A program made the translations under genes and the position numbers. The notes under the pieces were generated by a model. It saw only the letters and a program-made list of their open reading frames with translations. It had not been told where the DNA came from and ran no database searches. Shown here in pieces: positions 25,756-35,424 of a DNA stretch of 64,000 nt (the stretch's first letter is position 1; the number at the start of each line of letters is the position of its first letter). Origin of the DNA: Candidatus Heimdallarchaeota archaeon (GTDB taxonomy: Archaea; Asgardarchaeota; Heimdallarchaeia; Heimdallarchaeales; Heimdallarchaeaceae); NCBI GenBank assembly GCA_018238545.1, contig JABCTC010000006.1, positions 40,609 through 104,608 on the forward strand. The letters are read 5' to 3'.

Positions 25756-26199
25756 TTATCTCTGAGGTTTGGCTTTGCGTCCAGTTACTAATTGACTAAC
25801 AGCAATACCGTTGATATGTGTAACTTGCCATTTAACACCTGGAATATCTCCCATAGCTCCCTTTTGAGCTCCTCCAATACTGCATACAAGAACCTCATCA
25901 TGTTCATCTATGTATAAAAGCCCTCCATCATGAGGAACAAAAGCCCCAACCTGTTTACCATTTTTGGTTAATCTTACTCTAACGCATTTTCGTAATGCAG
26001 AGTTTGGTTGTTTACTTTCTACACCGTATTTTTCTACAACAATTCCTCTAGCAGCTGGAGCACCTTCTAATGGGTCTGTTTTTTTATCTAATCTTAACAT
26101 TCTTCGTTTGTAATGAATATCTTTCCAGCGAAAATGCTTTCTCTTATTGGATAGTTTTCGAGCAGCAAATTCTCCTTTTGGACTCTTTGATCCAGTCAT
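25756..26199 (-). CDS. rps12: Ribosomal protein S12
   Basis: 147 residues of the archaeal/eukaryotic uS12 (S23e) type. [26 protein letters not shown] and [17 protein letters not shown] are the decoding-site loops. In the common archaeal arrangement rps12 is followed by rps7; here rps7 is far away at 58.7 kb. It is preceded by rpoA2 on the same strand, with a T-rich gap of ~150 bases between. Confidence 0.95.
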   Translation of the reverse strand: MTGSKSPKGEFAARKLSNKRKHFRWKDIHYKRRMLRLDKKTDPLEGAPAARGIVVEKYGVESKQPNSALRKCVRVRLTKNGKQVGAFVPHDGGLLYIDEHDEVLVCSIGGAQKGAMGDIPGVKWQVTHINGIAVSQLVTGRKAKPQR

Positions 26200-26311
26200 T
26201 TTAAATCACGTATTTTATAGGCTTTATTGCTCTTAAATTGTATTAAAGCTATTAAGCAATCATCCCTCATACACTTTTAATAAAAACTTTCTGTTCTTTT
26301 ACTTCTACATG

Positions 26312-26340
26312 ATAAAAAAAAATAGGCGCAAGAAAAAAAG
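26312..26340 (-). terminator. T-rich terminator after rpoA2
   Basis: On the minus strand, downstream of the rpoA2 stop, two oligo-T runs (7 and 9 residues) flank CTTGCGCCTA. This is a likely archaeal terminator separating rpoA2 from rps12. Confidence 0.45.
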
Positions 26341-26345
26341 TTTTT

Positions 26346-27554
<1,209 letters not shown>

Positions 27555-30251
27555 TTAATCTTCCTCCTCATTGTCAGCTTCTTCTGGATGCGTTTCTAAG
27601 ATTTTGTTTACAATAATGGAAACGTTTACAGCTTTACCGTGATCACTTTTGGCTGGATCAACATTGTCCTCTCCATACAAGAATTGTACAATCTCACCTG
27701 TGGCGTTTCGAACAGTTTTATCATAGCTTGATGATATGTCTTGTAGGGCATTTACCAGTCTTCTTTGCATATACCCACTCTGAGATGTCCGAACGGCTGT
27801 ATCAACTAACCCTTCTCTTCCACCTGCAGCGTGCATAAAGAATTCAACTGGATTTAAACCACTTCTAAAACTACTATCAACAAAACCATGTGCCTCAGCA
27901 GAAAGATCCCCTCGCTTAAAGAAGGGAAGAACTCTATCTCTATACCCGCGTTGGATTCTTTGACCTCGGACAGCTTGTTGTCCAACACAAGAACTCATTT
28001 GTCCAAGATTTAACATGTTTCCCCTAGCCCCAGTTTTTGCCATGATTAAGGCCTCGTTTTCTGGATCAAGATAGCTTGCTCCTACATCTGAAGCATCGGT
28101 TCTTGCCTTTGCTAAAATTTCCATAATTCTTGCTTCTAGTGTTTCTTCTTCAGTACGACCTGCTTGGCGTTCAAGAGTCCCATCACCATATTTTTTGATG
28201 ATATTTTGAACGTCCTTCTTTGCTTTCCCTAGAATTTCAGCAATTTTCTTATCAGCTTCCTTTGGAATATTGATGTCACTACCACTCAAACTAAAACCTC
28301 TAAGTGTGATATTTGTAATTAACATCCGAGTAACACTGTCAAGAAAACCTCTAGTGACATCTGCACCATACTCTTTCAGTATTCTATGAAGAACACTATC
28401 TGGAACTTCTGCACCAAAAGCTTTTTTGTCAATAATACCAGAAACTAAGACTCCATCTCTAATCAGAATATAGCCCTCTATTTCGCATTTTACCTTCTTA
28501 CACGTTTCACGCTTTTCACAGAGGTTATTATACATAGTAAAATTGAACGTATCTGGAAGAAGAGCACTGAATAGCGTTTTTCCACTCCACAATGGTTCAC
28601 CGTTATCACCTTTTAAATCAGGTTTAGGAAGTTCTTCTAGACCTGCAGCAGTAATTAATTGGGCTGCTTCACTCTTTGAATATTTAGCATCTTTTCGAGT
28701 TAGGTAATATCCACTTGTAATAAAGTCTTGAATAGCTCCAATAATTGGTCCCCCATATCTTGGAGTACTTATTTGCTCTTGAACCCTCATCAAAATACGG
28801 GCCTCAGCTTGAGCTTCTTCACTTTGTGGAACATGAAGATTCATTTCATCTCCATCAAAATCTGCATTATATGGTCTGCATACTGGAAGAGTCAATCTGA
28901 AGGTTTTATATGGAACAACCTTTACTTCATGAGCCATAATACTCATTCTATGCAGACTTGGCTGTCTATTAAAAAGAACAACGTCTCCATTTCGTAAATG
29001 TCTTTCAATTATGAATTCAGGTTGAAGAGAATCGGCAACAGCTTGTAAGTTTCTTGCATATCGTAAATCTACTCTTCGTCCATCAGGTCGAATTATATAA
29101 TTTACACCTGGAAATGTACGAGGACCTTTCATTACAAGTTCTTTCATTTCTTCAATATTCCATTCTGTTATTCTTTCAGGGACAGTTAATATTTCTGCAA
29201 TATCTTTGGGAACTCCTACTTCATTAATGCTAAGCAAAGGATCGGGACTGATAACAGTTCTCGCACTGAAATCTACTCTTTTTCCGCTAAGGTTAGCTCT
29301 AAATCTCCCTTCTTTACCTTTCAATCTCTGTGTGATTGTTCTCAATGCTCTACCGCTTCTATGTCTTGCAGGAGGAATGCCGCTAATTTCGTTATCAAAA
29401 TAAGTGCTTACGTGATATTGCAATAATTCCCATAAATCTTCTACAATGAGTTGTGGGGCACCGGCTTCACGGTTTTCTAATAATCGCTGATTAATTCTAA
29501 TAATATCTACAAGTTTGTGAGTTAAATCATCTTCAGATCTAATACCATTCTCGAGAGTAATGCTTGGTCTAACACTTACTGGAGGGACTGGTAAAACCCA
29601 GAGTATCGTCCATTCAGGTCTTGCAACACTTGGTTTAATACCTAACAATCTACAATCTTCATTTGAAATATCCTTAAACCAACTATGAATATCGAGTGGA
29701 GATAATTTATTTGTTTGTTTTTGACCTGTTTCCGTTTCGATTTCTTCGAAATAAGTTGTAGGTTTTTCAAGCCTAATTTTATTCTGAGGTTCACTGCAAT
29801 AAGGACAAGCATTCCTCTTTGCTGCTTTTTTCAGGATTTCCTCTACTAGATCATAATCAGGTAATCCCCATTGTTCCTCATATTCATCCATTTTTCCAGA
29901 AATTTCTGTAATTTCTTCTGGGTCAAGTAAAACTCTGTGACATGACCGACATGTTGCGCGAAGAACTTTGTAAAGAAGTTTATTAAAACCAACATGAATG
30001 ACCGGTCGAGATAATTCTATATGACCAAAGTGACCAGGACATCCTCCTACTCTAGCTCCACAAGTCTTGCACCTCTGACCAGGGTCAATAGTGCCTAAAA
30101 GACCATCCATTAAACCGGAGGTAATGGGAGTCCCGTCAGCATCGTAAGTATCAGGGGTGATAATGCGTTCAACTGATAATTTTCTGATAGTATCTGGATC
30201 AAGAAGACCAAACCGAATTCCAGATATTGATTTATAGCTTTCTGAGCTCAT
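27555..30251 (-). CDS. rpoA1: RNA polymerase subunit A' (Rpo1N)
   Basis: 898 residues. The N-terminal zinc site is CKTCGARVGGCPGHFGH, with a second site near CRSCHRVL and CPYCSEPQ. The catalytic Mg loop is YNADFDGDEMNLHVP (~460), and the bridge helix region contains GREGLVDTAVRTSQSGYMQRRL. It is the catalytic core of transcription. It is transcribed away from folD, with a ~220-base shared upstream gap. The rpoB gene normally before it is elsewhere (41.9-45.3 kb), so the rpoB-rpoA operon is broken. Confidence 0.97.
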   Translation of the reverse strand: MSSESYKSISGIRFGLLDPDTIRKLSVERIITPDTYDADGTPITSGLMDGLLGTIDPGQRCKTCGARVGGCPGHFGHIELSRPVIHVGFNKLLYKVLRATCRSCHRVLLDPEEITEISGKMDEYEEQWGLPDYDLVEEILKKAAKRNACPYCSEPQNKIRLEKPTTYFEEIETETGQKQTNKLSPLDIHSWFKDISNEDCRLLGIKPSVARPEWTILWVLPVPPVSVRPSITLENGIRSEDDLTHKLVDIIRINQRLLENREAGAPQLIVEDLWELLQYHVSTYFDNEISGIPPARHRSGRALRTITQRLKGKEGRFRANLSGKRVDFSARTVISPDPLLSINEVGVPKDIAEILTVPERITEWNIEEMKELVMKGPRTFPGVNYIIRPDGRRVDLRYARNLQAVADSLQPEFIIERHLRNGDVVLFNRQPSLHRMSIMAHEVKVVPYKTFRLTLPVCRPYNADFDGDEMNLHVPQSEEAQAEARILMRVQEQISTPRYGGPIIGAIQDFITSGYYLTRKDAKYSKSEAAQLITAAGLEELPKPDLKGDNGEPLWSGKTLFSALLPDTFNFTMYNNLCEKRETCKKVKCEIEGYILIRDGVLVSGIIDKKAFGAEVPDSVLHRILKEYGADVTRGFLDSVTRMLITNITLRGFSLSGSDINIPKEADKKIAEILGKAKKDVQNIIKKYGDGTLERQAGRTEEETLEARIMEILAKARTDASDVGASYLDPENEALIMAKTGARGNMLNLGQMSSCVGQQAVRGQRIQRGYRDRVLPFFKRGDLSAEAHGFVDSSFRSGLNPVEFFMHAAGGREGLVDTAVRTSQSGYMQRRLVNALQDISSSYDKTVRNATGEIVQFLYGEDNVDPAKSDHGKAVNVSIIVNKILETHPEEADNEEED

Positions 30252-30469
30252 TTTTAATCTCCAAAAACCTTTGAATCTCTACACTAATTTAACATAATGT
30301 AGCTAACCTTATTTCTCGACCTTAGCGATTTGATAAAAATCTTTTGATTCTCAACCAGTAATAAAACATAGTACATTTTCTGATTTGGTTGATTATACTC
30401 GATTAGAACCAATAGATTCGGTAACTACTTAGAATTTATTAAGTGGTTTTAGTATCGTATAAGTGTTAA

Positions 30470-31432
30470 GTGAAAAAAATGGATTCGAATAAGACAAAAT
30501 CAAAGAAAATCGATGGCAGATTGTTTGCGCAAGAGTATTTGAATAAAGTGTTAAAACCTCGTTGTGAAACATTTACTGAGATTTATAAAAAACTACCAAA
30601 GTTATCAACCATTCTTGTTGGAGAGAGCCCTGCTTCAGAATCATATTTAAAGCTTAAAGAGAAATTTTTTGCCAAATTATGTGTCGAATCAGAAGTATTT
30701 CGTTTACCTGAAGAAACCACCGAAGAAGAACTTTTAGCATTTATCGATAAACAAAACCTTGATGATCAAATAGATGGAATATTGGTGCAAGTACCTCTTC
30801 CTTCTCACATCGATGAAGATACAATCAGTGAAAGCATTGAACCAAGCAAGGACGTTGAAGGTCTATCTCCAAGTAATGTACATGCTTGGGCTAAAGCTTT
30901 ACCTAACTTAGTTCCAGCAACAGCATTAGGCGTTTTAGCTCTACTAAAATTCTATAAAATTCCAATTGAAGGTAAGCACGCTGTTGTTATTGGAAGAAGC
31001 ATGATTGTAGGCAAACCTGTTACACATCTTTTACTTAAGGAAAATGCTACAGTTACAGTGTGTCATTCAAGATCAAAACCTCTTGAAGAGTTTACAAAAC
31101 AAGCAGATATACTCATTGCTGCAGTAGGATACCCTCATTTAATTAAGAAAGGAATGGTAAAGGATGGAGCCGTTGTAGTAGATGTAGGGATAAATTTTGA
31201 AGATGGCAAAATGATAGGTGATGTAGATCATGATGATCTTTTAGAAACAGCAAGCTATATCTCTCCAGTTCCTGGGGGTAGTGGTCCAGCAACAGTATGT
31301 ATGTTAGCTAGCAATCTATTACTTGCATATGAACTAAAACAGGTTAAGAAAAATGAAGAGAGACTAGAATGTTTAAGGGATTATTATGCAAATTATGACA
31401 CAATAGGCGAGATAGGTTTTTGCATGGAGTAG
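30470..31432 (+). CDS. folD: Methylene-THF dehydrogenase/cyclohydrolase
   Basis: 320 residues, slightly longer than the ~285 of bacterial FolD because of an N-terminal lead and a C-terminal tail. The first domain has SESYLKLKEKFF with the catalytic Lys, and DGILVQVPLPSHID. The Rossmann domain has VVIGRSMIVGKPV, CHSRSKPLEE and SPVPGGSGPATVCML. It interconverts methylene-, methenyl- and formyl-tetrahydrofolate with NAD(P). The start may be GTG 30470 or ATG 30479. Works with glyA and gcvP in this window. Confidence 0.94.
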   Translation: MKKMDSNKTKSKKIDGRLFAQEYLNKVLKPRCETFTEIYKKLPKLSTILVGESPASESYLKLKEKFFAKLCVESEVFRLPEETTEEELLAFIDKQNLDDQIDGILVQVPLPSHIDEDTISESIEPSKDVEGLSPSNVHAWAKALPNLVPATALGVLALLKFYKIPIEGKHAVVIGRSMIVGKPVTHLLLKENATVTVCHSRSKPLEEFTKQADILIAAVGYPHLIKKGMVKDGAVVVDVGINFEDGKMIGDVDHDDLLETASYISPVPGGSGPATVCMLASNLLLAYELKQVKKNEERLECLRDYYANYDTIGEIGFCME

Positions 31433-31505
31433 TAAACAGATTCCATCACTATTTATCCTTTTTCAGAGAAAAAAATTAATAGTTATAATAATATATAGTA
31501 AAACA

Positions 31506-31853
31506 ATGAGCGAAATAACCGAATCAAACTCCTTTGAGATTGAAGAAAGGAAATTTGGGTCAACTTTGACTTCTTTTGAAAATGCAATAGCTTTGTACAT
31601 TTACGAGGAAACTCCACGAATAGGAACTTTTGGTGTTTCGGTTCCCGGTACTTCCATAATGCCTGCTTCAACACTTTACATAACTGGAGCAAAGAATGAA
31701 CATTATGCAAAAATGATGGGTGAGAGATTAGCTACAAAACTTCAAAAATTGGTTCTAATCTCATTGAGTGTGAAAGATATTGATAATAAATTAATCGTAG
31801 AACTTATGCATAAAATTGAAACAACTTTTTTTGACAATAAAAATAAAAATTGA
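31506..31853 (+). CDS. PAC4/PAC3-like proteasome assembly chaperone candidate
   Basis: 115 residues. By eye it follows the layout of eukaryotic PSMG4 (PAC4): a first strand pair (AIALYIYEE, RIGTFGVSVP), a Ser/Thr-rich turn (SIMPASTLYI), a helix GERLATKLQKLVLISLSV, then KDIDNKLIVELMHKIETTFF. PSMG4 has the corresponding LAQRLARKTNKQVFVSYNL and a closing helix. Those proteins form heterodimers that scaffold the 20S alpha-ring. Length fits. It is a separate gene between folD and glyA. Function is inferred from pattern only, and a PAC3-type assignment is equally possible. Confidence 0.5.
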   Translation: MSEITESNSFEIEERKFGSTLTSFENAIALYIYEETPRIGTFGVSVPGTSIMPASTLYITGAKNEHYAKMMGERLATKLQKLVLISLSVKDIDNKLIVELMHKIETTFFDNKNKN

Positions 31854-31902
31854 ATATTTGATTAAATTAAAAAAGAGGGAAAGGAGGGTAGTAATTTGAT
31901 GA

Positions 31903-33231
31903 TTATTTCAAAATTGATAACCCTGGATAAAGTGGGAACTGCTTTGTAAGTTCAAGAATGGTCTCTCTGACTTTTTCACTTATTTCTGCGTCTCCCTTTG
32001 ATTTAATGACCTTTGATATGCCTTCAGCGATTACTTTCATTTCTGATTCTTTCATTCCTCTTGAAGTTATAGCAGGTGTTCCTAGTCTAAGTCCTGATGG
32101 GTGGAAGGGACTCGAGGGTTCATATGGGACTGTGTTTTTGTTAACTGTTATGCCTGCTTCATCCAAAGCATTTTGAATTGGTCCACCTTTTCCAATCAAA
32201 TCTTCAGGACGTAAATCAATGAGAATCAGATGGTTGTCAGTTCCATTTGTAACTAGTTTTGTATCAAGAGCCATTAATTCATCAGCCAAAGCCTTGGCAT
32301 TCTTGACAATTTGTTTTGCATAATCCTTAAACTCGGGTTTAAGAGCTTCAGCAAATGCAACAGCTCTTGCAGCTGTAGAATGGTCATGTGGTCCCCCTTG
32401 TAATCCAGGAAATACCGCAGAATCTATTAATCTTGCTAAGCTAAATGGCTCTCCAGCTTTTGTTTTTTTCTCAGGATGATGAATCTCATGTAACCTATCT
32501 TCCATTTTACTCATAATAATTGCACCACGGGGTCCTCTAAGACTTTTATGGGTTGTAGTTGTTACAACATCAGCATAAGGAACAGGGCTTTCATGTGCTC
32601 CACCTACAACCAGACCAGAAATGTGCGAAATGTCTGCAAGTTGATAAGCATCGACTTCTTCTGCTATTTCTTGAAATGCTTTGAAATCTATTTTTCTAGG
32701 ATATGCTGTTAAACCAGATATGATCATCTCTGGCTTTTCCTTCTTAGCTAACTCATGAATAACAGCCATATCTAACATTTCTGTCTCTTTATCAACATCA
32801 TAGCTAACACAAGCATAATTTTTACCTGAGAAGTTTACATGACTTCCATGGGTAAGATGACCCCCCGATGTAAGACTGAAACCTAGAAATTTATCTTGAA
32901 GGCTGAGCAAAGCAAAGAAAACTGCTTGATTCGCTGGGGAACCTGAATAGGGTTGAACATTAACATGCTCACAACCAAAGAGTTTCTTGGCGCGTTCTAT
33001 AGCTAATATTTCAACTTCATCAACAATTTCATTTCCACCATAATATCTTTTCTTCGGGTAACCTTCAGAGTATTTATTTGTTAAAACACTGCCCATGGCT
33101 TGAAGAACAGATCGATATGTATAATTTTCAGAAGGAATAAGTTCAATACCTTCTTCTTGACGCTTTAATTCCCTCAGAAGCATATCAGCAACTTCTGGGT
33201 CGGAATTGGCTAAATCATTCATTAGATTCAT
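31903..33231 (-). CDS. glyA: Serine hydroxymethyltransferase
   Basis: 442 residues, PLP fold type I. IELIPSENYTYRSVLQAMGS and YPKKRYYGG at the N terminus, and the Lys-containing TTTTHKSLRGPRGAII (~225-240) that forms the Schiff base. SHMT moves C1 between serine and tetrahydrofolate. It is next to folD and gcvPA/B are elsewhere in the window, so a serine/glycine C1 cycle is encoded here. Upstream lies a perfect 14-base inverted repeat. Confidence 0.96.
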   Translation of the reverse strand: MNLMNDLANSDPEVADMLLRELKRQEEGIELIPSENYTYRSVLQAMGSVLTNKYSEGYPKKRYYGGNEIVDEVEILAIERAKKLFGCEHVNVQPYSGSPANQAVFFALLSLQDKFLGFSLTSGGHLTHGSHVNFSGKNYACVSYDVDKETEMLDMAVIHELAKKEKPEMIISGLTAYPRKIDFKAFQEIAEEVDAYQLADISHISGLVVGGAHESPVPYADVVTTTTHKSLRGPRGAIIMSKMEDRLHEIHHPEKKTKAGEPFSLARLIDSAVFPGLQGGPHDHSTAARAVAFAEALKPEFKDYAKQIVKNAKALADELMALDTKLVTNGTDNHLILIDLRPEDLIGKGGPIQNALDEAGITVNKNTVPYEPSSPFHPSGLRLGTPAITSRGMKESEMKVIAEGISKVIKSKGDAEISEKVRETILELTKQFPLYPGLSILK

Positions 33232-33309
33232 ATGTAATCCTCAAAAGAATACAAATTGATTTCTTTAAATATTTTTTCAAATACACCATTACGCAAAACA
33301 ATGATCTGC

Positions 33310-33351
33310 AAAATCTTACCACATAAATTATTTAATGTGTGGTAAGATTTT
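33310..33351. repeat. Perfect 14-base inverted repeat between glyA and ubiD-like gene
   Basis: AAAATCTTACCACA and its exact complement TGTGGTAAGATTTT are separated by 14 A/T-rich bases. Both flanking genes are on the minus strand: it is 67 bases beyond the ubiD stop and ~80 before the glyA start. It may be a hairpin terminator of the ubiD-like gene, an operator for glyA, or a small mobile repeat. The AAAAT extension on the minus strand gives only a weak T tail. Confidence 0.7.
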
Positions 33352-33417
33352 TGTTATCCTTTTCTCGTTTTTAAAAAAAAGGAAATGCTATGAAATAACA
33401 ATAAGATTTAGGGAAAA

Positions 33418-34704
33418 TCAGTGATCAAAAGGCATGACTCTTTCGTATCCATTTTTATCTTTCTTCTTTGTTGCATCAATTATTATCTTGATTGAAGTGT
33501 TATCATCTCTATTCCGTGAAGGATCAAGAGAAGACCCCCTCATTTTTTCAAGCAAGGTGATATCGTTGGTTCCTGCTCTAGTAACCCTTGCCCATTCAAC
33601 AGCTGTACTATTGTGTATGTCTATGTCTTTATCCACAACTGTACACCATTTTAATGAGGGGTGTGCTTCAAAAGCTGTCAAACCTACCTCTCTAGCATCC
33701 CCATCATTTTTAGTTGATACAGAGATAACACAATTTAACCATCCACATCCACTGGGTGTTAAAGAAACTCCATGTACTTTAGAAACAATTTTACTTACTT
33801 TGTTATGGATTTCTGCTTCCCTTGGAAAACCCATAAGGATGAAATGTTCTTCATATGCAGGTAAAATAGTCTGAAAGATTGGTTCATCACGATACAACAT
33901 GTCCTCAAATTGAACTATCGGCTGAATTCGGATATCATCATAGGTGCCAGTAATGTCAACAAAAGGTCCTTCTCTCATCTCTTCGTTTGCAAGGATTTTC
34001 CCTTCTAAAATAAATTCAACATCAGAGGGAACAGCAATGTTATGACGGGGTGTTTTAATTGTTGAAAGTTTACCTCTCATCAGTGAGTTAGCTACAGCTA
34101 GTTCTGATTGCTTTAGAGGAGTAGGAGAAGAAGCTGCTAAAGCTAGAATAGGATGATAACCATTTACAACAGCAATTGGTGTATCTAAACCATTCTTCTT
34201 ATTTTCTTGAAAGATTTTATTTAAATCCCTGGGAACAATTCGTATAGTTCCTCTCTGATCATCAAGGATCATAATCCGATGAATACTCATGTTGGGAGTG
34301 TCAGTTCCAGGAAATTTAGCGAAAACGATACATGATGAAAGGTATCTGCCCCCATCGCCAGGAAAGAATTTCGGGATAGGTAGATGTGAGAAATTTACTC
34401 GTTTTTTGTTAGAAAAAGTGAGACTAGTCTCAGTTTTGGATGGTTTTGTAGGATTGAGAAGTGCTTGCTGAAAGAAATTATAGTAGTTCTCCTTTTTGTT
34501 TAAAACGAGTTTAAGCTGTTCACGAGACGAAAGACTATTTCCTAATAGCGGAAAATGAGAACCTTCTACATTATAAAACATAACAGCTTTATCCTTATTT
34601 GTTTGTAGATGTTCAGTAACGCCATATTCAAATTTAACTTCATCATGAACCTCAATTATTAAATTAGATTCCTTGAGTGTCTCCATGTAGTGTCTTAAAC
34701 TCAT
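33418..34704 (-). CDS. UbiD-family decarboxylase
   Basis: About 428 residues (ATG 34704; the ATG at 34716 is an alternative). It has the FMN-cofactor-site region IHRIMILDDQRGTIRIVPRD, EGPFVDITGTYDD, and the C-terminal MRGSSLDPSRNRDD. The length matches short archaeal UbiD homologues rather than bacterial UbiD (~490). In several archaea such a protein decarboxylates trans-anhydromevalonate phosphate in the modified mevalonate pathway; that assignment is inference. The enzyme needs prenylated FMN from a UbiX-type partner, which is not in the window. TTTAAATA at 34750-34757 is its likely TATA box. Confidence 0.85.
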   Translation of the reverse strand: MSLRHYMETLKESNLIIEVHDEVKFEYGVTEHLQTNKDKAVMFYNVEGSHFPLLGNSLSSREQLKLVLNKKENYYNFFQQALLNPTKPSKTETSLTFSNKKRVNFSHLPIPKFFPGDGGRYLSSCIVFAKFPGTDTPNMSIHRIMILDDQRGTIRIVPRDLNKIFQENKKNGLDTPIAVVNGYHPILALAASSPTPLKQSELAVANSLMRGKLSTIKTPRHNIAVPSDVEFILEGKILANEEMREGPFVDITGTYDDIRIQPIVQFEDMLYRDEPIFQTILPAYEEHFILMGFPREAEIHNKVSKIVSKVHGVSLTPSGCGWLNCVISVSTKNDGDAREVGLTAFEAHPSLKWCTVVDKDIDIHNSTAVEWARVTRAGTNDITLLEKMRGSSLDPSRNRDDNTSIKIIIDATKKKDKNGYERVMPFDH

Positions 34705-34749
34705 AATTTGTAGCATCCTCTGAATACAAAAGACATAAGATACAATGAT

Positions 34750-34757
34750 TTAAATAT
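34750..34757 (-). promoter_or_regulatory. TATA box of the ubiD-like gene
   Basis: TTTAAATA/TATTTAAA lies about 46 bases before ATG 34704 and 34 before ATG 34716. tRNA-Leu(CAG) faces the other way and starts 40 bases to the right, so this gap serves divergent transcription. Confidence 0.4.
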
Positions 34758-34796
34758 CTTGTTAGAAAGAAATCGATAGAAAAATCAGTCTTCCTC

Positions 34797-34881
34797 GCGG
34801 GGATTGCCGAGTGGTCAAAGGCGCTAGATTCAGGTTCTAGTCTTTAGTAGTTCGGGAGTTCGACTCTCCCTCCCCGCACCA
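34797..34881 (+). tRNA. tRNA-Leu (CAG)
   Basis: Type II tRNA. Acceptor GCGGGGA/TCCCCGC, anticodon stem CTAGA/TCTAG around TTCAGGT (anticodon CAG), long variable arm, T arm GGGAG-TTCGACT-CTCCC, discriminator A and encoded CCA. Nearly identical body to the tRNA-Leu(GAG) gene at 7.5 kb, so the two are recent relatives. Confidence 0.95.
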
Positions 34882-34920
34882 AATTGATAATTAATTTTAT
34901 CAATAACATAGGTGTAAGTT

Positions 34921-35415
34921 ATGAAAATAGGAATCATGAGTGATAGTCATGATCATCGATCAAATATAAGGAAAGCTCTGGATATTTTTGAAAAAAAGGA
35001 AATAGAAACAATTATCCATGCTGGAGATTTAGTTTCCCCATTTTGTGTAAAAATGTTTGAAGAATACAAAGGTAAATTCTATCTCTGTTCAGGGAACAAT
35101 AAAGGTGATACAGCTGTCATATCTAAGATGATGAAAGAAGTAGGATTCTTTTATCTAGAAATAGGTGAATTCATTTTGGATGAGCAGAAATTTGCTCTCT
35201 ATCATGGCACAGAAAAACTCGTACTTAATTCATTAATTTATTCAAAAGATCCTTATGACTATGTAATAACGGGACATACTCATAAGAAACTTCTAAGGAA
35301 AGTTGGGAAAACCCTTGTAATAAATCCCGGGGAAACTTATGATTTATTTGATCATCCAACAGTGGTAGTTCTTGATACAAAAACACGTAAAGTTGAGTTT
35401 CACTCACTAGATTAG
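34921..35415 (+). CDS. YfcE/MJ0936-type metallophosphoesterase
   Basis: 164 residues, the length of archaeal MJ0936-like phosphodiesterases. Metal motifs: MSDSHDHRSNI (D-x-H), HAGDLVS (GD), CSGNNKGD (GN[HN]), and VITGHTHKKL (GHTH). Family members hydrolyse bis-pNPP in vitro; the natural substrate is unknown. Begins shortly after tRNA-Leu and precedes the NSUN-type gene by 9 bases; likely one transcript. Confidence 0.9.
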   Translation: MKIGIMSDSHDHRSNIRKALDIFEKKEIETIIHAGDLVSPFCVKMFEEYKGKFYLCSGNNKGDTAVISKMMKEVGFFYLEIGEFILDEQKFALYHGTEKLVLNSLIYSKDPYDYVITGHTHKKLLRKVGKTLVINPGETYDLFDHPTVVVLDTKTRKVEFHSLD

Positions 35416-35424
35416 GGGAAAGAA

